From: Alicycliphilus sp. UBA6560
GTDB taxonomy: Bacteria > Pseudomonadota > Gammaproteobacteria > Burkholderiales > Burkholderiaceae_C
DNA: 64,000 nt
Direction of reading: 5' to 3'
NCBI GenBank assembly: GCA_002434305.1
Contig: DJJU01000011.1
Coordinates: 325,239 to 389,238, forward strand
The notes under the pieces are model-generated. The model did no database searches and was not told the DNA's origin. It worked only from the letters and a program-made list of their open reading frames with translations. Shown piece by piece: positions 1 to 9,790 of this stretch. The position numbers and the translations under genes were made by a program. Position 1 is the stretch's first letter, and the number at the start of each line of letters is the position of its first letter.

Positions 1-1406
1 GCCGCGCCTGGATCAACGGCACCCCCGTCACCGCCACGCAGATGCGTGCTCTGGGCGACCACCTGCTGGACATCCATGGCCAGCACGCCTGGCAAAGCCT
101 GACCCGACCCGAGGCCGTGCGCGCCCTGCTGGACGCCTATGCCGGCGTGCAGGGCCAGCCCCTGGCCGCGCCGTGGGCCGCCTGGCGCGACGCGCACAAG
201 GCGCTGGAACACGCCCGCGCCGCGCAGAACTCCCTGGCGCAGGAGCGCGAGCGGCTGCAGTGGCAAATCGGCGAGGTGGACAAGCTCGCCCCCGCCGAGG
301 GCGAGTGGGAGGAACTGAACGCCCGGCACGCCCGCCTGTCCAACGCCCAGTCGCTGATCGACAACGCCCAGGGCGCACTGGCGCTGCTGGAAGGCGGCGA
401 CGAAGGCGGCGGCGCCCTGAGCGCGATGGCCCAGGCGCAGGAGCTGCTGCAGGGCTACGAGCACGTGGACGAAAGCTTTCGCGCCATGAACGAGGTGCTG
501 ACCTCCTGCATGGCCCAGGCCGGCGACGTGCTGCATTCGCTGCAGGGTTACCTGCGCCACGCCGAGCCCGACCCCGACCAGCTGGCCCAGCTGGACGCCC
601 GCGTGTCGCAGTGGCTGCAGCTGGCGCGCCGCTACCGCCGCACGCCCGAGGAGCTGCCCGCCCTGCTGGCCGGCTGGCGCGCCGAGCTGCAGCGGCTGGA
701 GGCCTCTGCCGATCTGCAGGCCCTGGAGGCCGCGGCCCAGCGCCATGGCGAGGCCTACCGCAAGGCCGCCCGCGCCTTGAGCAGCCAGCGCGCCCAGGCC
801 GCGCCGCGTCTGGGCGCCGCCATCACCCAGGCCATGCAGGGCCTGGGCATGACCGGCGGGCGCTTCGAGGTGCAGCTGGAGTCAGGCGAGCCCGGCCCCC
901 ACGGCACCGACCAGGTGGCCTTTCTCGTCAGCAGCCACCCCGGCATGACGGCGCGGCCCATCGGCCGCGTGGCCTCGGGCGGCGAGCTGTCGCGCATCGC
1001 GCTGGCCATCTCGGTGACCACCAGCGAGCTGGGCGAGGCGCCCACGCTGATCTTCGACGAGGTGGATTCGGGTGTGGGCGGCGCCGTGGCCGAAACCGTG
1101 GGCCGGCTGATGCAGCAGCTGGGCCGCGCGCGCCAGGTGCTGGCCGTCACCCACCTGCCGCAGGTAGCCGCCTGCGCCGACCACCATCTGGTGGTGGCCA
1201 AGCACAAGGGCTCCACGGAAACCACCAGCACCGTCGCCCCGGCAGAAGGCGAGGCCCGCGTGGCCGAGCTGGCACGCATGCTGGGCGGCGAACGCCTGTC
1301 GGCCACCACGCTGGCGCACGCCCGCGAGATGCTGCAGGGCGCGGCCCAGCCCGCCGCGGCCGGCCCGCGCGCCGCGCGCAAGAAGCCGCAGCAGGCGACG
1401 CCATGA
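1..1406 (+). CDS. recN: DNA repair protein RecN, C-terminal part (5' end outside window)
   Basis: SMC-like ATPase of double-strand break repair and recombination, acting on DNA in the cytoplasm. The reading frame is open from the first bases (it reads [13 protein letters not shown] before the first Met), so the gene starts upstream; about 467 codons are present of a family length near 555. The N-terminal Walker A region is missing. Visible are the family stretch [11 protein letters not shown], a central coiled-coil rich in Ala, Leu, Gln and Arg, the ABC signature region [13 protein letters not shown], the Walker B segment [12 protein letters not shown] and the following THLPQVAA. The stop codon overlaps the rapZ start by four bases (ATGA), suggesting translational coupling. 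Identification is firm. Confidence 0.96.
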   Translation, partial: RAWINGTPVTATQMRALGDHLLDIHGQHAWQSLTRPEAVRALLDAYAGVQGQPLAAPWAAWRDAHKALEHARAAQNSLAQERERLQWQIGEVDKLAPAEGEWEELNARHARLSNAQSLIDNAQGALALLEGGDEGGGALSAMAQAQELLQGYEHVDESFRAMNEVLTSCMAQAGDVLHSLQGYLRHAEPDPDQLAQLDARVSQWLQLARRYRRTPEELPALLAGWRAELQRLEASADLQALEAAAQRHGEAYRKAARALSSQRAQAAPRLGAAITQAMQGLGMTGGRFEVQLESGEPGPHGTDQVAFLVSSHPGMTARPIGRVASGGELSRIALAISVTTSELGEAPTLIFDEVDSGVGGAVAETVGRLMQQLGRARQVLAVTHLPQVAACADHHLVVAKHKGSTETTSTVAPAEGEARVAELARMLGGERLSATTLAHAREMLQGAAQPAAAGPRAARKKPQQATP

Positions 1407-2287
1407 AAAAGCTGGACGTCACCGTCATCACCGGCATGGCCGGCTCGGGCAAATCCGTGGCGCTGCATGCGCTGGAGGACTCCGGCACCTACTGCGTCGA
1501 CAACCTGCCACCCGAGCTGCTGGCCGGCCTGCTGGCACTGGAGCACGCGCACCACGGCCACCGCGTGGCCGTGGCCATGGATGTGCGCAGCGTCAGCACC
1601 CTGCCCCAGGTGCCGCGCCAGCTGGAGCAGCTGCGCAAGAGCGGCGTGTCCGTGCGCTCGCTGTTCCTGGACGCCTCTACCGACACCCTGGTGCGGCGCT
1701 TTTCCGAAACGCGCCGGCGCCACCCGCTGTCCAACAAGGCGCTGCTGGACGGCCAGCACGCCCTGGTGCAGACCATCGAGCTGGAGCGCGAGCTGCTGGC
1801 CGAGCTGCGCGAGCAGTCGCACGTGATCGACACCAGCACGCTGCGCCCGGCCCAGCTGCTGGGCTACGTGAAGAGCCTGCTGCCCGTGTCCACGGACCGG
1901 CTGACGCTGATTTTCCAGTCGTTCGCCTTCAAGCGCGGCGTACCCATGGACGCGGACTATGTGTTCGACGTGCGCATGCTGCCGAACCCGCATTACGAGC
2001 CGCTGCTGCGCCCCCTGACCGGGCGCGACGCGCCGGTGGCCGAGTTCCTGCGCCAGCAGCCCGAGGTGGGGCTGATGCAGTCGCACATCACCCAGTTTCT
2101 GGACCAGTGGCTGGAGGCCATGGCGCGCAACCACCGCAGCTATGTCACCGTCGCCATCGGTTGCACGGGCGGGCAGCACCGCTCGGTGTACCTGGCGGAG
2201 CAGCTGGCGCAGCACTTTGGCGGGCAGTGGAACACGCTGCTGCGCCACCGCGAGCTGGATGGGCTGAAGGCGCAGGCCACAACGTAG
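1403..2287 (+). CDS. rapZ: RNase adapter protein RapZ (YvcJ/YhbJ family nucleotide-binding protein)
   Basis: P-loop protein of 294 residues (E. coli RapZ has 284). In enterobacteria RapZ presents small RNAs to RNase E and so tunes glucosamine-6-phosphate synthase; whether that RNA circuit exists in betaproteobacteria cannot be told from this sequence. Walker A GMAGSGKS lies at residues 11-18, followed by the family-typical [11 protein letters not shown]. The C-terminal domain holds [14 protein letters not shown] from about residue 251, the most conserved block of the family. The start is fixed by the four-base overlap with the recN stop. The gene is followed by a palindromic repeat and then mutY in convergent orientation. 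Confidence 0.95.
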   Translation: MKKLDVTVITGMAGSGKSVALHALEDSGTYCVDNLPPELLAGLLALEHAHHGHRVAVAMDVRSVSTLPQVPRQLEQLRKSGVSVRSLFLDASTDTLVRRFSETRRRHPLSNKALLDGQHALVQTIELERELLAELREQSHVIDTSTLRPAQLLGYVKSLLPVSTDRLTLIFQSFAFKRGVPMDADYVFDVRMLPNPHYEPLLRPLTGRDAPVAEFLRQQPEVGLMQSHITQFLDQWLEAMARNHRSYVTVAIGCTGGQHRSVYLAEQLAQHFGGQWNTLLRHRELDGLKAQATT

Positions 2288-2297
2288 CAGCGCAGTC

Positions 2298-2400
2298 GCT
2301 ACATCTTTAGTAGCTGCCTGCGCTTGCTGCAAGCCAATTTCAACATTAAAACCACCGCAAACCTACGCAGATTAAGCGGCAGCAGCTATCAATTTTGCAG
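2298..2400 (-). repeat. Dispersed palindromic repeat, family A, copy 1 (degenerate, partial duplicate)
   Basis: Between the convergent rapZ and mutY ends. It reads GCTACATCTTTAGTAGCTGC then CTGCGCTTGCTGCAAG, the reverse orientation of the family, with an internal deletion of the second arm. A second fragment, GGCAGCAGCTATCAATTTTG (2379-2398), overlaps the end of mutY and contains its stop codon (TCA at 2389-2391 read on the minus strand). It probably works as a weak bidirectional hairpin between two convergent genes; that role is inferred. Confidence 0.6.
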
Positions 2401-3486
2401 GCCGCTGTCCTGCGCCAGCCGCTCCAGCAGCGCACGGATGGGCGCCGGCAGGCCCAGGGCGCGCCACTGCGCGGGCGCGAACCAAGCGCCGGGAGCTTCA
2501 TCCTCCTGGGCCAGTGCCACGGCGGCGAGCTGCACCGGCGCCAGCACCGGGTGCAGATGCAGGTCGCGGTGGGTCAGCACGTGGGTGAAGGCGGGCAGGT
2601 CCTGCAGCGGGCCGGTCGGCGCCGCGTCCATCAGCGCTTCGTGACTGTCGAAGGCCGGCGGGCAGTACAGGCCGGCCCAGATGCCCGTGGCCGGGCGCCG
2701 CTGCAGCCACACCCGCCCGTCCGCATCGCGCTGCAACAGCAGCCACCAGCTGCCGGCGCTGCGCTTGAGCTTGCGGGTGCGCACCGGGTAGCGTTCGGGC
2801 TCGCCCTCGCGGCGGGCCACGCACACCTCCTGCAGCGGGCACAGCATGCAGCTGGGCTTGCGCGGCAGGCAGATGCCCGCACCCAGGTCCATCAGGCCCT
2901 GGGTATAGCGCGGCATGGCCTGCTGCAGGTCTTCCGTCGGCAACAGCTCCTCTGCCTGCTGCCACAGGGCGCGCTCGCTGGCGGCCTGCGCCAGGTCCTG
3001 GCCAAAGCCCAGCACGCGGGTGAGCACGCGCCGCACATTGGCGTCCAGGATGGGTGCGCGCACGCCAAAGCAAAAAGCGGCAATCGCCCCGGCCGTGGAG
3101 CGGCCTATGCCCGGCAGCGCGGCCAGCTGCTCCACGCTGCGCGGGAACTGTCCGCCGTGCTCGGCCACCACGATCTGCGCGCAGCGGTGCAGGTTGCGCG
3201 CACGGCTGTAGTAGCCCAGGCCGCTCCACAGCGCCAGCACATCGTCCTGCGGCGCGGCGGCCAGCGCCTGTACGTTGGGGAAGCGGTCCAGGAAGCGCTG
3301 GTAGTAACCCAGCACCGTGGCCACCTGGGTCTGCTGCAGCATGATTTCGGACAGCCACACACGGTAGGGGTCGCGCGTGTTCTGCCAGGGCAGGTGGTTG
3401 CGCCCGTGCGCGGCCTGCCACTGCACGACGCGGCCGGCCACGTCCGTCGCCGCGCCGCCGCGCCCGCCTGCTGCGGGCACGCTCAT
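2389..3486 (-). CDS. mutY: A/G-specific adenine glycosylase MutY
   Basis: Base-excision repair enzyme that removes adenine mispaired with 8-oxoguanine; 365 residues, normal for the family. Seen in order: catalytic Glu47 in LSEIMLQQTQV, helix-hairpin-helix LPGIGRSTAGAI at 124-135, catalytic Asp148 in ILDANVRRVL, the iron-sulfur cluster loop C-x6-C-x2-C-x5-C (CLPRKPSCMLCPLQEVC), and a C-terminal NUDIX-like domain for 8-oxoG recognition. The start is the ATG that overlaps by four bases the stop of the upstream dynamin-like gene. The last codons and stop lie in a fragment of a dispersed repeat. MutM, the partner enzyme of the 8-oxoG pathway, is encoded 2 kb upstream on the same strand. Confidence 0.96.
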   Translation of the reverse strand: MSVPAAGGRGGAATDVAGRVVQWQAAHGRNHLPWQNTRDPYRVWLSEIMLQQTQVATVLGYYQRFLDRFPNVQALAAAPQDDVLALWSGLGYYSRARNLHRCAQIVVAEHGGQFPRSVEQLAALPGIGRSTAGAIAAFCFGVRAPILDANVRRVLTRVLGFGQDLAQAASERALWQQAEELLPTEDLQQAMPRYTQGLMDLGAGICLPRKPSCMLCPLQEVCVARREGEPERYPVRTRKLKRSAGSWWLLLQRDADGRVWLQRRPATGIWAGLYCPPAFDSHEALMDAAPTGPLQDLPAFTHVLTHRDLHLHPVLAPVQLAAVALAQEDEAPGAWFAPAQWRALGLPAPIRALLERLAQDSGLQN

Positions 3487-5486
3487 GCCTGCAGGGGCAT
3501 GGGCTCGGTGATGTCGATGTCCGGCTCGTGCAGCGCCGTGGCCGTCGCTGCCTGGGCGGGCGTGTGCATCAGCCCGTCGGTCAGGCTGGTCAGGCGCACT
3601 TGCAGCTCGGTCAGCTCGCGCTCGCCGTCTTCGATCTCGGCGATGCGGTCCATCAGGCTGTTGGCCGCCGTCTGGATGCGCTCCACCGCCTCGATGCGCC
3701 GGGCGAAGCTGCGCTTGCGCTCGCGCAGCTGGGCGTCCAGCTGGGCGGTGGCAGTCTTGCTCCACTGCTCCAGTTCGTTGGCCGCGCTCTCGAAGACGGT
3801 GCGCAGGCGCAGGCCCAGCGCGCGCAGCAGGCGCTGCGAAAACTCCGGCTGCGTCAGGCGCAGCGCGTTGCCCATGCCCACGTACTGCAGGTGGCGCTGC
3901 TCGATGGCCATGATGTCCTGCTCGTAGGACGCCAGCTGCGGCGCCGCCGGCACCTGCAGCGAAAAGCCGTACTCGGCGTTCAGCTGGCGGAAGGTGCCGC
4001 CGAGCATGGCCTGGATCTCGATACCCGTGGCCTGCGCGGCCTGCACGATGGCACGCAGGCGGGCGAAGGTCTCGCCATAGACACGGCGCAGGCCCAGCTT
4101 CAGCCCGACGGGGGTCAGCGCGTCCGACAGTGCCGTCAGCTCGGCCTTGAGCGAGCGCGCGCCCAGCTGGTGGAACAGCTCGCGCAGCATCTTCAGGTGC
4201 ACCATGCGCAGCGCCTGGATGCGCGCGGCGCTGGCTTCGAACTCGCGTTGCTCCATCTCGATGCGAGAGCGCATGGCGTCGATCACGGTGGCGTTCTTGC
4301 CGCGCAGACTGCGCAGCTCCAGCATCTGGTCGTCCAGGTCGCGGCGGCGCACGTTGATGGCACGCTGCACCTGCTCGTGCAGCGCCGCCACGCCGGCGGC
4401 CACGTTGGCGCGCAGAATGGTCTGGCGGCGCCCCACCACGCCGTCGGCCAGGGCTTCCTCCAGCAGCGGCAGGCCACTGGCCTCCAGCAGCACGTCGTCG
4501 CACTGGATCTTGGCCACCAGGCCCTTTTGCGCCGACACGGGCACCACCCGCTCCAGCGGCACGCCCAGCATCTCGGCCGAGGTGACGCGCTGGCGCTCCA
4601 GCTGCGCCTGCACCTGCGAGGGCGAACTCAGCGTGTCCCAGAGGGTGTCGATCTTGTTGAGCACCACCAGGCGCGCGTCCTGCGCGCCCTCCATCCCGCC
4701 CAGGTGGTCGCGCCAGATGGACAGATCCGAGCGCGTCACGCCGGTGTCTGCGCCCAGAATGAAGACCACGGCGTGCGCCTGCGGTATCAGGTTGATGGTC
4801 AGCTCGGGCTCGGCACCCACGGCGTTCAGGCCGGGCGTGTCCAGGATGACCAGGCCCTGCGCCAGCAGCGGGTGCGGAATGTTGATGAGGGCGTGGCGCC
4901 ACATGGGCACCTCCACCAGGCCGGCGGCGTCGGGCACGGGGTTGTCGTCCTCGGCGTCGTCATGCCAAAAGCCCAGGGCGCGCGCCTCGTCCACCGGCAC
5001 GCGGCGCACCTGCGCGACCTTCTCCAGGGCGCCGGCCAGCTGCGCCGGATCGTCCATGTCCAGCAGCACCTCCACCCAGCGGTCGGTGCGCAGCCGCCAT
5101 TCGGCCAGGCCCGGCGACTGCATGCGCGTCTCGATGGGCAGCAGGCGCAGGCTGGGTGCGCTGCCGCTCTCGTAGCTCAGCTCGGTCGGGCACATGGTGG
5201 TGCGCCCGGCGCTGGCGGGCATGATGCGCCGGCCATAGTCGGCGAAGAAGATGGCGTTGATCAGCTCGGACTTGCCGCGCGAGAACTCAGCCACGAAGGC
5301 GACCACCACCTTGTCGCGGCGCACCTGCTCTTCCAGGCGTTGCACGCGCTCTTGCACGGCGGCGTCCATGAGGTCGTGCGAGGCCAGCCACTGGCCCAGC
5401 TGGTGCAGCTGCTGGGCAAATGCCCGCCGCCATGTGCCGTGCTGGTCGAACTGTTCGTTGAATGAAGGTATCACTGCGCTTGGCAA
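3483..5486 (-). CDS. Dynamin-family large GTPase
   Basis: About 667 residues. GTPase motifs are in order: P-loop AEFSRGKS at 66-73 (the first glycine of GxxxxGKS is Ala), G2 threonines in AGRTTMCPTE, G3 DTPGLNAV, G4 LNKID. Downstream is a long helical region rich in Gln, Glu, Arg and Leu, as in bacterial dynamin-like proteins that act on membranes. No transmembrane segment is obvious, so membrane contact would be through the helical part. The start is uncertain: the longest frame begins with TTG at 5486, and a GTG at 5474 is an alternative; neither has a clear ribosome binding site. The stop overlaps the mutY start by four bases. Its cellular task is unknown. Confidence 0.85.
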   Translation of the reverse strand: MPSAVIPSFNEQFDQHGTWRRAFAQQLHQLGQWLASHDLMDAAVQERVQRLEEQVRRDKVVVAFVAEFSRGKSELINAIFFADYGRRIMPASAGRTTMCPTELSYESGSAPSLRLLPIETRMQSPGLAEWRLRTDRWVEVLLDMDDPAQLAGALEKVAQVRRVPVDEARALGFWHDDAEDDNPVPDAAGLVEVPMWRHALINIPHPLLAQGLVILDTPGLNAVGAEPELTINLIPQAHAVVFILGADTGVTRSDLSIWRDHLGGMEGAQDARLVVLNKIDTLWDTLSSPSQVQAQLERQRVTSAEMLGVPLERVVPVSAQKGLVAKIQCDDVLLEASGLPLLEEALADGVVGRRQTILRANVAAGVAALHEQVQRAINVRRRDLDDQMLELRSLRGKNATVIDAMRSRIEMEQREFEASAARIQALRMVHLKMLRELFHQLGARSLKAELTALSDALTPVGLKLGLRRVYGETFARLRAIVQAAQATGIEIQAMLGGTFRQLNAEYGFSLQVPAAPQLASYEQDIMAIEQRHLQYVGMGNALRLTQPEFSQRLLRALGLRLRTVFESAANELEQWSKTATAQLDAQLRERKRSFARRIEAVERIQTAANSLMDRIAEIEDGERELTELQVRLTSLTDGLMHTPAQAATATALHEPDIDITEPMPLQA

Positions 5487-5566
5487 TCAGGACAAGAAAG
5501 GGGCTGCAGCCGCGCGGGGCGCATGCCGCCGCAATATAGCACCGCCCCTTGCGGCGCCCGTGCCGC

Positions 5567-6385
5567 TCAGGCGCGCTGGCAGCGCGGACAGAAGTAGCTG
5601 CTGCGCTGACCCTGGCGCAGCAGCCTGATGGGCGTGCCGCAGCCGTGGCAGGGCTGGCCCTCGCGGCCGTAGACGCTGGCCTCCAGCTGGAAGTGCCCTG
5701 CCGCACCCTCAGCATTGGAGAAGTCGCGCAGCGTGGAGCCGCCGCGCTCCACCGCCCGCGCCAGCACCTGGCGGATGGCCGCATGCAGCCTGCGGGCGCG
5801 TATCGGACCAATACGTTGCGCGGGCGTGGCCGGGTGGATGCCAGCCAGGTGCAACACCTCGCTGGCGTAAATGTTGCCGACCCCCACCACCAGCCTGCCG
5901 CCCAAAAGAAGCTGCTTGATAGGCGTACGGCTGGCCCGCAAGCCGGCCAGGAAGGCGTCGAAGCCAAAGGCCGCCTCGTCCAGCGGCTCCACGCCCAGGC
6001 CGGACAGCAGCTTGCGCGCCCGCTCGTCCTGCTCGTGTGGCGCCCAGACCACGGCACCAAAGCGGCGCGGGTCGTGCAGGCGCAGCACACCCCGGTCGGT
6101 CAGCAGGTCGAAGTGGTCGTGCGGTCCCGGCGGCGGCAGACAGCGGGCAAAGCGCAGGCTGCCGGACATGCCCAGGTGTAACAGCAGCAGGCCCTCGTCC
6201 AGGTCCAGCAGCAGGTATTTGCCACGCCGGCGCACGCCCAGCACGCGCCTGCCCGCCAGTTGGCCTGGCGTGCAGCCCAGCGGCCAGCGCAGCGGCTTGC
6301 CCAGTACCGCACCCTGCACGGCGGCGCCAGCAATGGCGTCGCTGAAACTGCGGCGCGTGACCTCTACCTCGGGCAGTTCGGGCAT
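5567..6385 (-). CDS. mutM: Formamidopyrimidine-DNA glycosylase MutM (Fpg)
   Basis: Bifunctional glycosylase/AP lyase that excises 8-oxoguanine and formamidopyrimidines; 272 residues, full length. The mature N-terminus PELPEVEV carries the catalytic Pro and following Glu. The conserved lysine lies in [14 protein letters not shown]. The helix-two-turn-helix region includes [19 protein letters not shown], and the C-terminal zinc finger is CHGCGTPI...YFCPRCQ with four cysteines. Divergent from the TPR gene, with 84 bases between start codons. Confidence 0.97.
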   Translation of the reverse strand: MPELPEVEVTRRSFSDAIAGAAVQGAVLGKPLRWPLGCTPGQLAGRRVLGVRRRGKYLLLDLDEGLLLLHLGMSGSLRFARCLPPPGPHDHFDLLTDRGVLRLHDPRRFGAVVWAPHEQDERARKLLSGLGVEPLDEAAFGFDAFLAGLRASRTPIKQLLLGGRLVVGVGNIYASEVLHLAGIHPATPAQRIGPIRARRLHAAIRQVLARAVERGGSTLRDFSNAEGAAGHFQLEASVYGREGQPCHGCGTPIRLLRQGQRSSYFCPRCQRA

Positions 6386-6457
6386 GCGGTTTTGTGTCGG
6401 AAATTCAATGCGGAAGCGAGAGGCTGGCGGCCGGCAAAAGCCGCCCTGGGCTTGGAT

Positions 6458-6463
6458 TATTAT
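6458..6463 (+). promoter_or_regulatory. Putative -10 element for the TPR-lolB-ispE operon, possible leaderless start
   Basis: TATTAT sits six bases before the ATG of the TPR gene, with no Shine-Dalgarno sequence between. A transcript starting about seven bases after this hexamer would begin at or next to the start codon. No convincing -35 element is visible. Inferred from spacing only. Confidence 0.35.
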
Positions 6464-6469
6464 GGGCCG

Positions 6470-8260
6470 ATGGTCTTATCTCACCGCCGTTTCAGGCCTT
6501 TTGCGCTGGCTTGGTTGCTGGCTGCAGGCTTGCTCCCCGCAGCGCTGGCGCAGCCCGCCGCGCCGCAGGATATGGTGCCTGCCCCGCCCCCGGAGGTCGA
6601 GGACACCGAGCACCCCCTGGACGACAACGAAACCGCACTGACCGCCGAGCTGTTCTACGAGCTGCTGATGAGCGAGATGAGCGCGAGCAACGGCGATGCT
6701 GCCACTGGCTATGCGCTGATGCTGGATGCCGCCCGGCGCAGCAACGATCCGCGCCTGTACCGCCGCGCCAGCGAACTGGCACTGCAGTCGCGCTCGGCCG
6801 AGGCGGCGCTGATCGCCATCCACGCCTGGAACGCCGCCTATCCCGAGTCGCGCGACGCCAACCGGTATCTGCTGTATGTGCTGGTCACGCTCAACCGCGT
6901 GAATGAAAGCGCGGAGCCTCTGGCCAAGGAGGTGGCGCGCGCCACCACGCGCGAAAAGCTCTCCACCATCCGCGCCCTGCCTCAGCTGTATGCCCGGGCC
7001 AGCAACAAGGCCGCCGCCGCCCGCGTGGTCGCGCAGGCGCTGCAGGCAGAGCTGAAGCACCCGGCCTTGGGCTCCGCCGCCTGGACCACCATAGGGCGCA
7101 TGCGCCTGACGGCCGGCGACAAGGCCGGCGCCCTGGAGGCGGCGCGCAGCGCCCTGGATCTGGACCACACGGACGACGGTGCCGCCATGCTGGCCGTGCA
7201 ACTGCTGGACGAGGGCAGCAAGGATGCCGAAGCGCTACTGCTCCCCTATCTGGCCGCCACCCCGCTGCCGGAGGTGCGCATGGCCTATGCGCGCCAGCTG
7301 CTCGAATCGCAGCGCTTGGCTGATGCGCAGGCGCAGATCGACGCCGTTACGCGTGAGCGGCCCGACGCGTCGGAGCCCTGGCTGATCCAGGCCTCGCTCA
7401 AGCTGCAGTCGGGCGATCTGGCCGGCGCCGATACTGCGCTGGAGCAATTCACGAAGCTGCTGGAACAGGTACCGCCCAGCGAGGCGCGTACGCGGGCGCT
7501 GAACCAGGCCTGGCTGATGCACGCCCAGGTCGCGGAAAAGCGCGGCGACTACGCCCAGGCCGAGGCTTGGCTGGAGCGCATCGACGGCGGCGTGCAGACG
7601 CTCAGCACCCAGATGCGGCGCGCCTCGCTGCTGGCGCGTCAAGGCAAGCTCAGCCAGGCACGGGCGCTGATCCGCGCCATGCCGGCCGACTCCGCCGAGG
7701 AGGAGCGCCTGAAGTGGCAGGCTGAGGCCCAGCTGCTGCGCGACGCCAGCGACTACCAGCAGGCCTATGAGATGCAAGGCAAGGCCGTGGCCCTGGCCCC
7801 GCAGGACAACGACCTGGCGTACGACTTGGCCATGCTGGCCGAGAAAGCCGGCCGACTGCAGGAGGCCGAGCGCCTGCTGCGCGCCATCATCGCGCGCAAG
7901 CCCGATCACCACCATGCCCTTAATGCCCTGGGCTATCTGCTGGCCGACCGCGGCGAGCGTCTGAACGAGGCGCGCACGCTCATCACGCGGGCGCTGGAGC
8001 ACGCGCCGGACGACCCTTTCATCACCGACAGTCTGGGCTGGGTGGAGTTTCGCCTCGGCAACCGCGAGCGCGCGCTGAGCCTGCTGGAGCAGGCGTTCAA
8101 GACGCAGCCCGACGCGGAGATCGCCGCCCACTTGGGCGAGGTGCTGTGGAGCATGAAACGGCGCGAGCGGGCCCTGGAGATCTGGCGCGAAGGCCAGCGC
8201 CTGAACGGCGACAACGAAACACTGCGTGAAACACTCAAACGACTGGGAGTCACGCTGTGA
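6470..8260 (+). CDS. Exported tetratricopeptide-repeat protein
   Basis: About 596 residues with an N-terminal signal peptide (hydrophobic [18 protein letters not shown], cleavage near residue 29) followed by TPR-like helical pairs through to the C-terminus, for example [20 protein letters not shown] and the closing [19 protein letters not shown]. Likely periplasmic or outer-membrane attached; TPR arrays mediate protein contacts. The ATG was chosen because it directly precedes the signal peptide; the frame is open further upstream but lacks export features. The stop overlaps the lolB GTG start (GTGA). The fixed position before lolB and ispE in Burkholderiales hints at an envelope-assembly role, which is inferred. 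Confidence 0.85.
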   Translation: MVLSHRRFRPFALAWLLAAGLLPAALAQPAAPQDMVPAPPPEVEDTEHPLDDNETALTAELFYELLMSEMSASNGDAATGYALMLDAARRSNDPRLYRRASELALQSRSAEAALIAIHAWNAAYPESRDANRYLLYVLVTLNRVNESAEPLAKEVARATTREKLSTIRALPQLYARASNKAAAARVVAQALQAELKHPALGSAAWTTIGRMRLTAGDKAGALEAARSALDLDHTDDGAAMLAVQLLDEGSKDAEALLLPYLAATPLPEVRMAYARQLLESQRLADAQAQIDAVTRERPDASEPWLIQASLKLQSGDLAGADTALEQFTKLLEQVPPSEARTRALNQAWLMHAQVAEKRGDYAQAEAWLERIDGGVQTLSTQMRRASLLARQGKLSQARALIRAMPADSAEEERLKWQAEAQLLRDASDYQQAYEMQGKAVALAPQDNDLAYDLAMLAEKAGRLQEAERLLRAIIARKPDHHHALNALGYLLADRGERLNEARTLITRALEHAPDDPFITDSLGWVEFRLGNRERALSLLEQAFKTQPDAEIAAHLGEVLWSMKRRERALEIWREGQRLNGDNETLRETLKRLGVTL

Positions 8261-8769
8261 GCGCGGTCGCCGTGTGCACGCCCGAGCGGGCGCGGCTGGG
8301 CCTGACCGTACTGGCGGCCGCCTGGCTGGCCGGCTGCGTCCAGCCCCCGCGCCCGGCAGCGGGAGAGGAACGTCCTGACCGCTGGAGCGGTCGCCTGGCG
8401 GTGCAGGTGGAAGATGCTGCGGCGCAATCCTTCAGCGCGGGCTTCGTGCTCGCCGGCTCAGCCCGCCAAGGCAGTCTCACGCTCTACAACCCCCTGGGCA
8501 ACACACTGGCCGAACTCGGCTGGCAGCCGGGCCAGGCGCTGCTCAAGACAGGGGGACAGGAACGCGAGTCCTCTTCACTACACGAGCTGGTGCGTGACCT
8601 CACCGGCACGGATCTGCCCATCGAAGCCCTGTTCGACTGGCTGCATGGCCAGGCCGTGCAGGCCGCCGGCTGGCAGGCCGACCTGTCGCGCCTGGCAGAC
8701 GGTCGGCTTGTCGCCACCCGCCACACGCCCGCACCCCAGACCGTGCTGCGTCTCGTGCTGGAGCGCTGA
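8257..8769 (+). CDS. lolB: Outer membrane lipoprotein localization factor LolB
   Basis: LolB receives lipoproteins from LolA and inserts them into the outer membrane. The product has 170 residues with a lipoprotein signal whose lipobox LAGC ends at Cys27. The mature part has the LolB features WSGRLAVQV, GSLTLYNPLGNTLAELGW and a C-terminal beta-strand region. It starts with GTG overlapping the upstream TGA, and ispE follows five bases after its stop, so TPR-lolB-ispE look like one transcript. Sequence identity within LolB is low in general; the ispE neighbour supports the call. Confidence 0.87.
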   Translation: MSAVAVCTPERARLGLTVLAAAWLAGCVQPPRPAAGEERPDRWSGRLAVQVEDAAAQSFSAGFVLAGSARQGSLTLYNPLGNTLAELGWQPGQALLKTGGQERESSSLHELVRDLTGTDLPIEALFDWLHGQAVQAAGWQADLSRLADGRLVATRHTPAPQTVLRLVLER

Positions 8770-8774
8770 GGCCC

Positions 8775-9629
8775 ATGCGCGCGCTGCACGACGTGCCGGC
8801 CCCGGCAAAGCTCAACCTGTTCCTGCACGTCACGGGCCGCCGGCCCGACGGCTACCACCTGCTGCAGTCGATCTTCATGCTGCTGGACTGGCACGACACG
8901 CTGCACTTCGAGCGCCGCACGTCAGGCAGCGCCCTCACCCGCGAGGACCTGGGCGTGCCGTTGCCGGCGGACGACCTGTGCCTGCGCGCCGCGCGCGCGC
9001 TGCAGCGCGCCACCGGCTGCACCCACGGCGCACACATCGCCGTGGACAAGCAGGTGCCCGCACAGGCCGGCATGGGCGGGGGTTCATCGGATGCGGCCAG
9101 CACGCTGCTGGCGCTCAACCGCCTGTGGGGCCTGGGCCTGACACGCGCGCAGCTGCAGGTCATCGGCGTGGAACTGGGCGCCGACGTGCCATTTTTTTTG
9201 TGCGGAACCAACGCCTGGGTGGAAGGAATTGGTGACATAATCCGGCCTCTCGAGTTGCCGCAGGCTCTCGAATCCGTGCACTATGTGGTGGTCAAACCCG
9301 AGGCCGGACTGGATACAAAAGCAATTTTTTCCAGCCCTTTCCTCAAGCGCGATTCAAGGCATGCTACAATCTCGGACTTTGCTGCAGCGCCCAAAAGTTT
9401 CGGAAGAAACGACCTGCAGCCAGTCGCCCAGGCGCTGTGCCCCGAAGTCGAACAAGCCATTCAATGGCTTGCCAGCAAGGGACTAGAAGCCAGGATGACC
9501 GGCTCGGGAAGTGCGGTGTTTGCGCAAATGGCACATGCGGTTGATCTGCTCGATGCACCCGCAGCATGGCAGGTTCGCATGTGCAAGAATCTTAGGCTCC
9601 ATCCGCTCAGCGGCTGGGTCCAAGATTGA
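8775..9629 (+). CDS. ispE: 4-(cytidine 5'-diphospho)-2-C-methyl-D-erythritol kinase IspE
   Basis: GHMP-family kinase of the MEP isoprenoid pathway, phosphorylating CDP-methylerythritol at the 2-hydroxyl. 284 residues, standard length. Lys12 in PAKLNLFLHVTGRRPDGYH, the ATP-binding glycine loop VPAQAGMGGGSSDAAST at 94-110, and Asp137 in GADVPFFL are present, as is the C-terminal motif ARMTGSGSAVFA. An extended -10-like TGCTACAAT lies inside the gene at 9362-9370 and could serve the downstream tRNA and prs. Confidence 0.97.
   Translation: MRALHDVPAPAKLNLFLHVTGRRPDGYHLLQSIFMLLDWHDTLHFERRTSGSALTREDLGVPLPADDLCLRAARALQRATGCTHGAHIAVDKQVPAQAGMGGGSSDAASTLLALNRLWGLGLTRAQLQVIGVELGADVPFFLCGTNAWVEGIGDIIRPLELPQALESVHYVVVKPEAGLDTKAIFSSPFLKRDSRHATISDFAAAPKSFGRNDLQPVAQALCPEVEQAIQWLASKGLEARMTGSGSAVFAQMAHAVDLLDAPAAWQVRMCKNLRLHPLSGWVQD
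9362..9370 (+). promoter_or_regulatory. Possible internal extended -10 promoter element for tRNA-Gln/prs
   Basis: TGCTACAAT matches the extended -10 form (TGn plus a TATAAT-like hexamer). It lies in the ispE coding sequence about 300 bases before the tRNA. A nearer candidate is TTGAAA at 9626-9631 with a poor -10 at about 9649. Neither is secure. Confidence 0.25.
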
Positions 9630-9668
9630 AAGATACGGGGTTTTCTGGCTACGCCAGGAGACCTGTGT

Positions 9669-9745
9669 AGGGGAGTCGCCAAGTTGGTTAAGGCACCGGA
9701 TTTTGATTCCGGCATGCGAGGGTTCGAGTCCTTCCTCCCCTGCCA
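9669..9745 (+). tRNA. tRNA-Gln (anticodon UUG)
   Basis: A 77-base cloverleaf. The acceptor stem AGGGGAG pairs with CTCCCCT, followed by discriminator G (typical of tRNA-Gln) and an encoded CCA. The D arm starts GCCAAGTTGG, the anticodon stem-loop is CCGGA-TTTTGAT-TCCGG with anticodon TTG, and the T arm contains GGTTCGAGTCC. Positions 8-9 are U-C as in other tRNA-Gln. Located between ispE and prs, a conserved betaproteobacterial arrangement. Confidence 0.97.
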
Positions 9746-9790
9746 AATTTCTTCAGTCCCACGCGGGACGTGACATCAGCCGAGTTGCTC

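Noticed and set aside
173..1402. Long open frame running in frame with rapZ before its ATG, Arg/Ala/Gly-rich
   Set aside because: It lies in a second frame of recN, has the low-complexity composition of a GC-rich shadow frame, and RapZ homologues begin at [11 protein letters not shown].
3487..4902. Long open frame continuing upstream of mutY
   Set aside because: It is antisense-frame noise within the dynamin-like gene; the MutY homology begins at the ATG at 3486.
3528..5465. 645-residue open frame opposite the dynamin-like GTPase
   Set aside because: His/Gln/Arg/Leu-rich mirror frame typical of high-GC coding DNA; the opposite strand has intact GTPase motifs.
9640..9660. CTGGC-TAC-GCCAG palindrome just before tRNA-Gln as a terminator or operator
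   Set aside because: Short stem with no U-tract, and it overlaps the likely tRNA promoter; no independent support.
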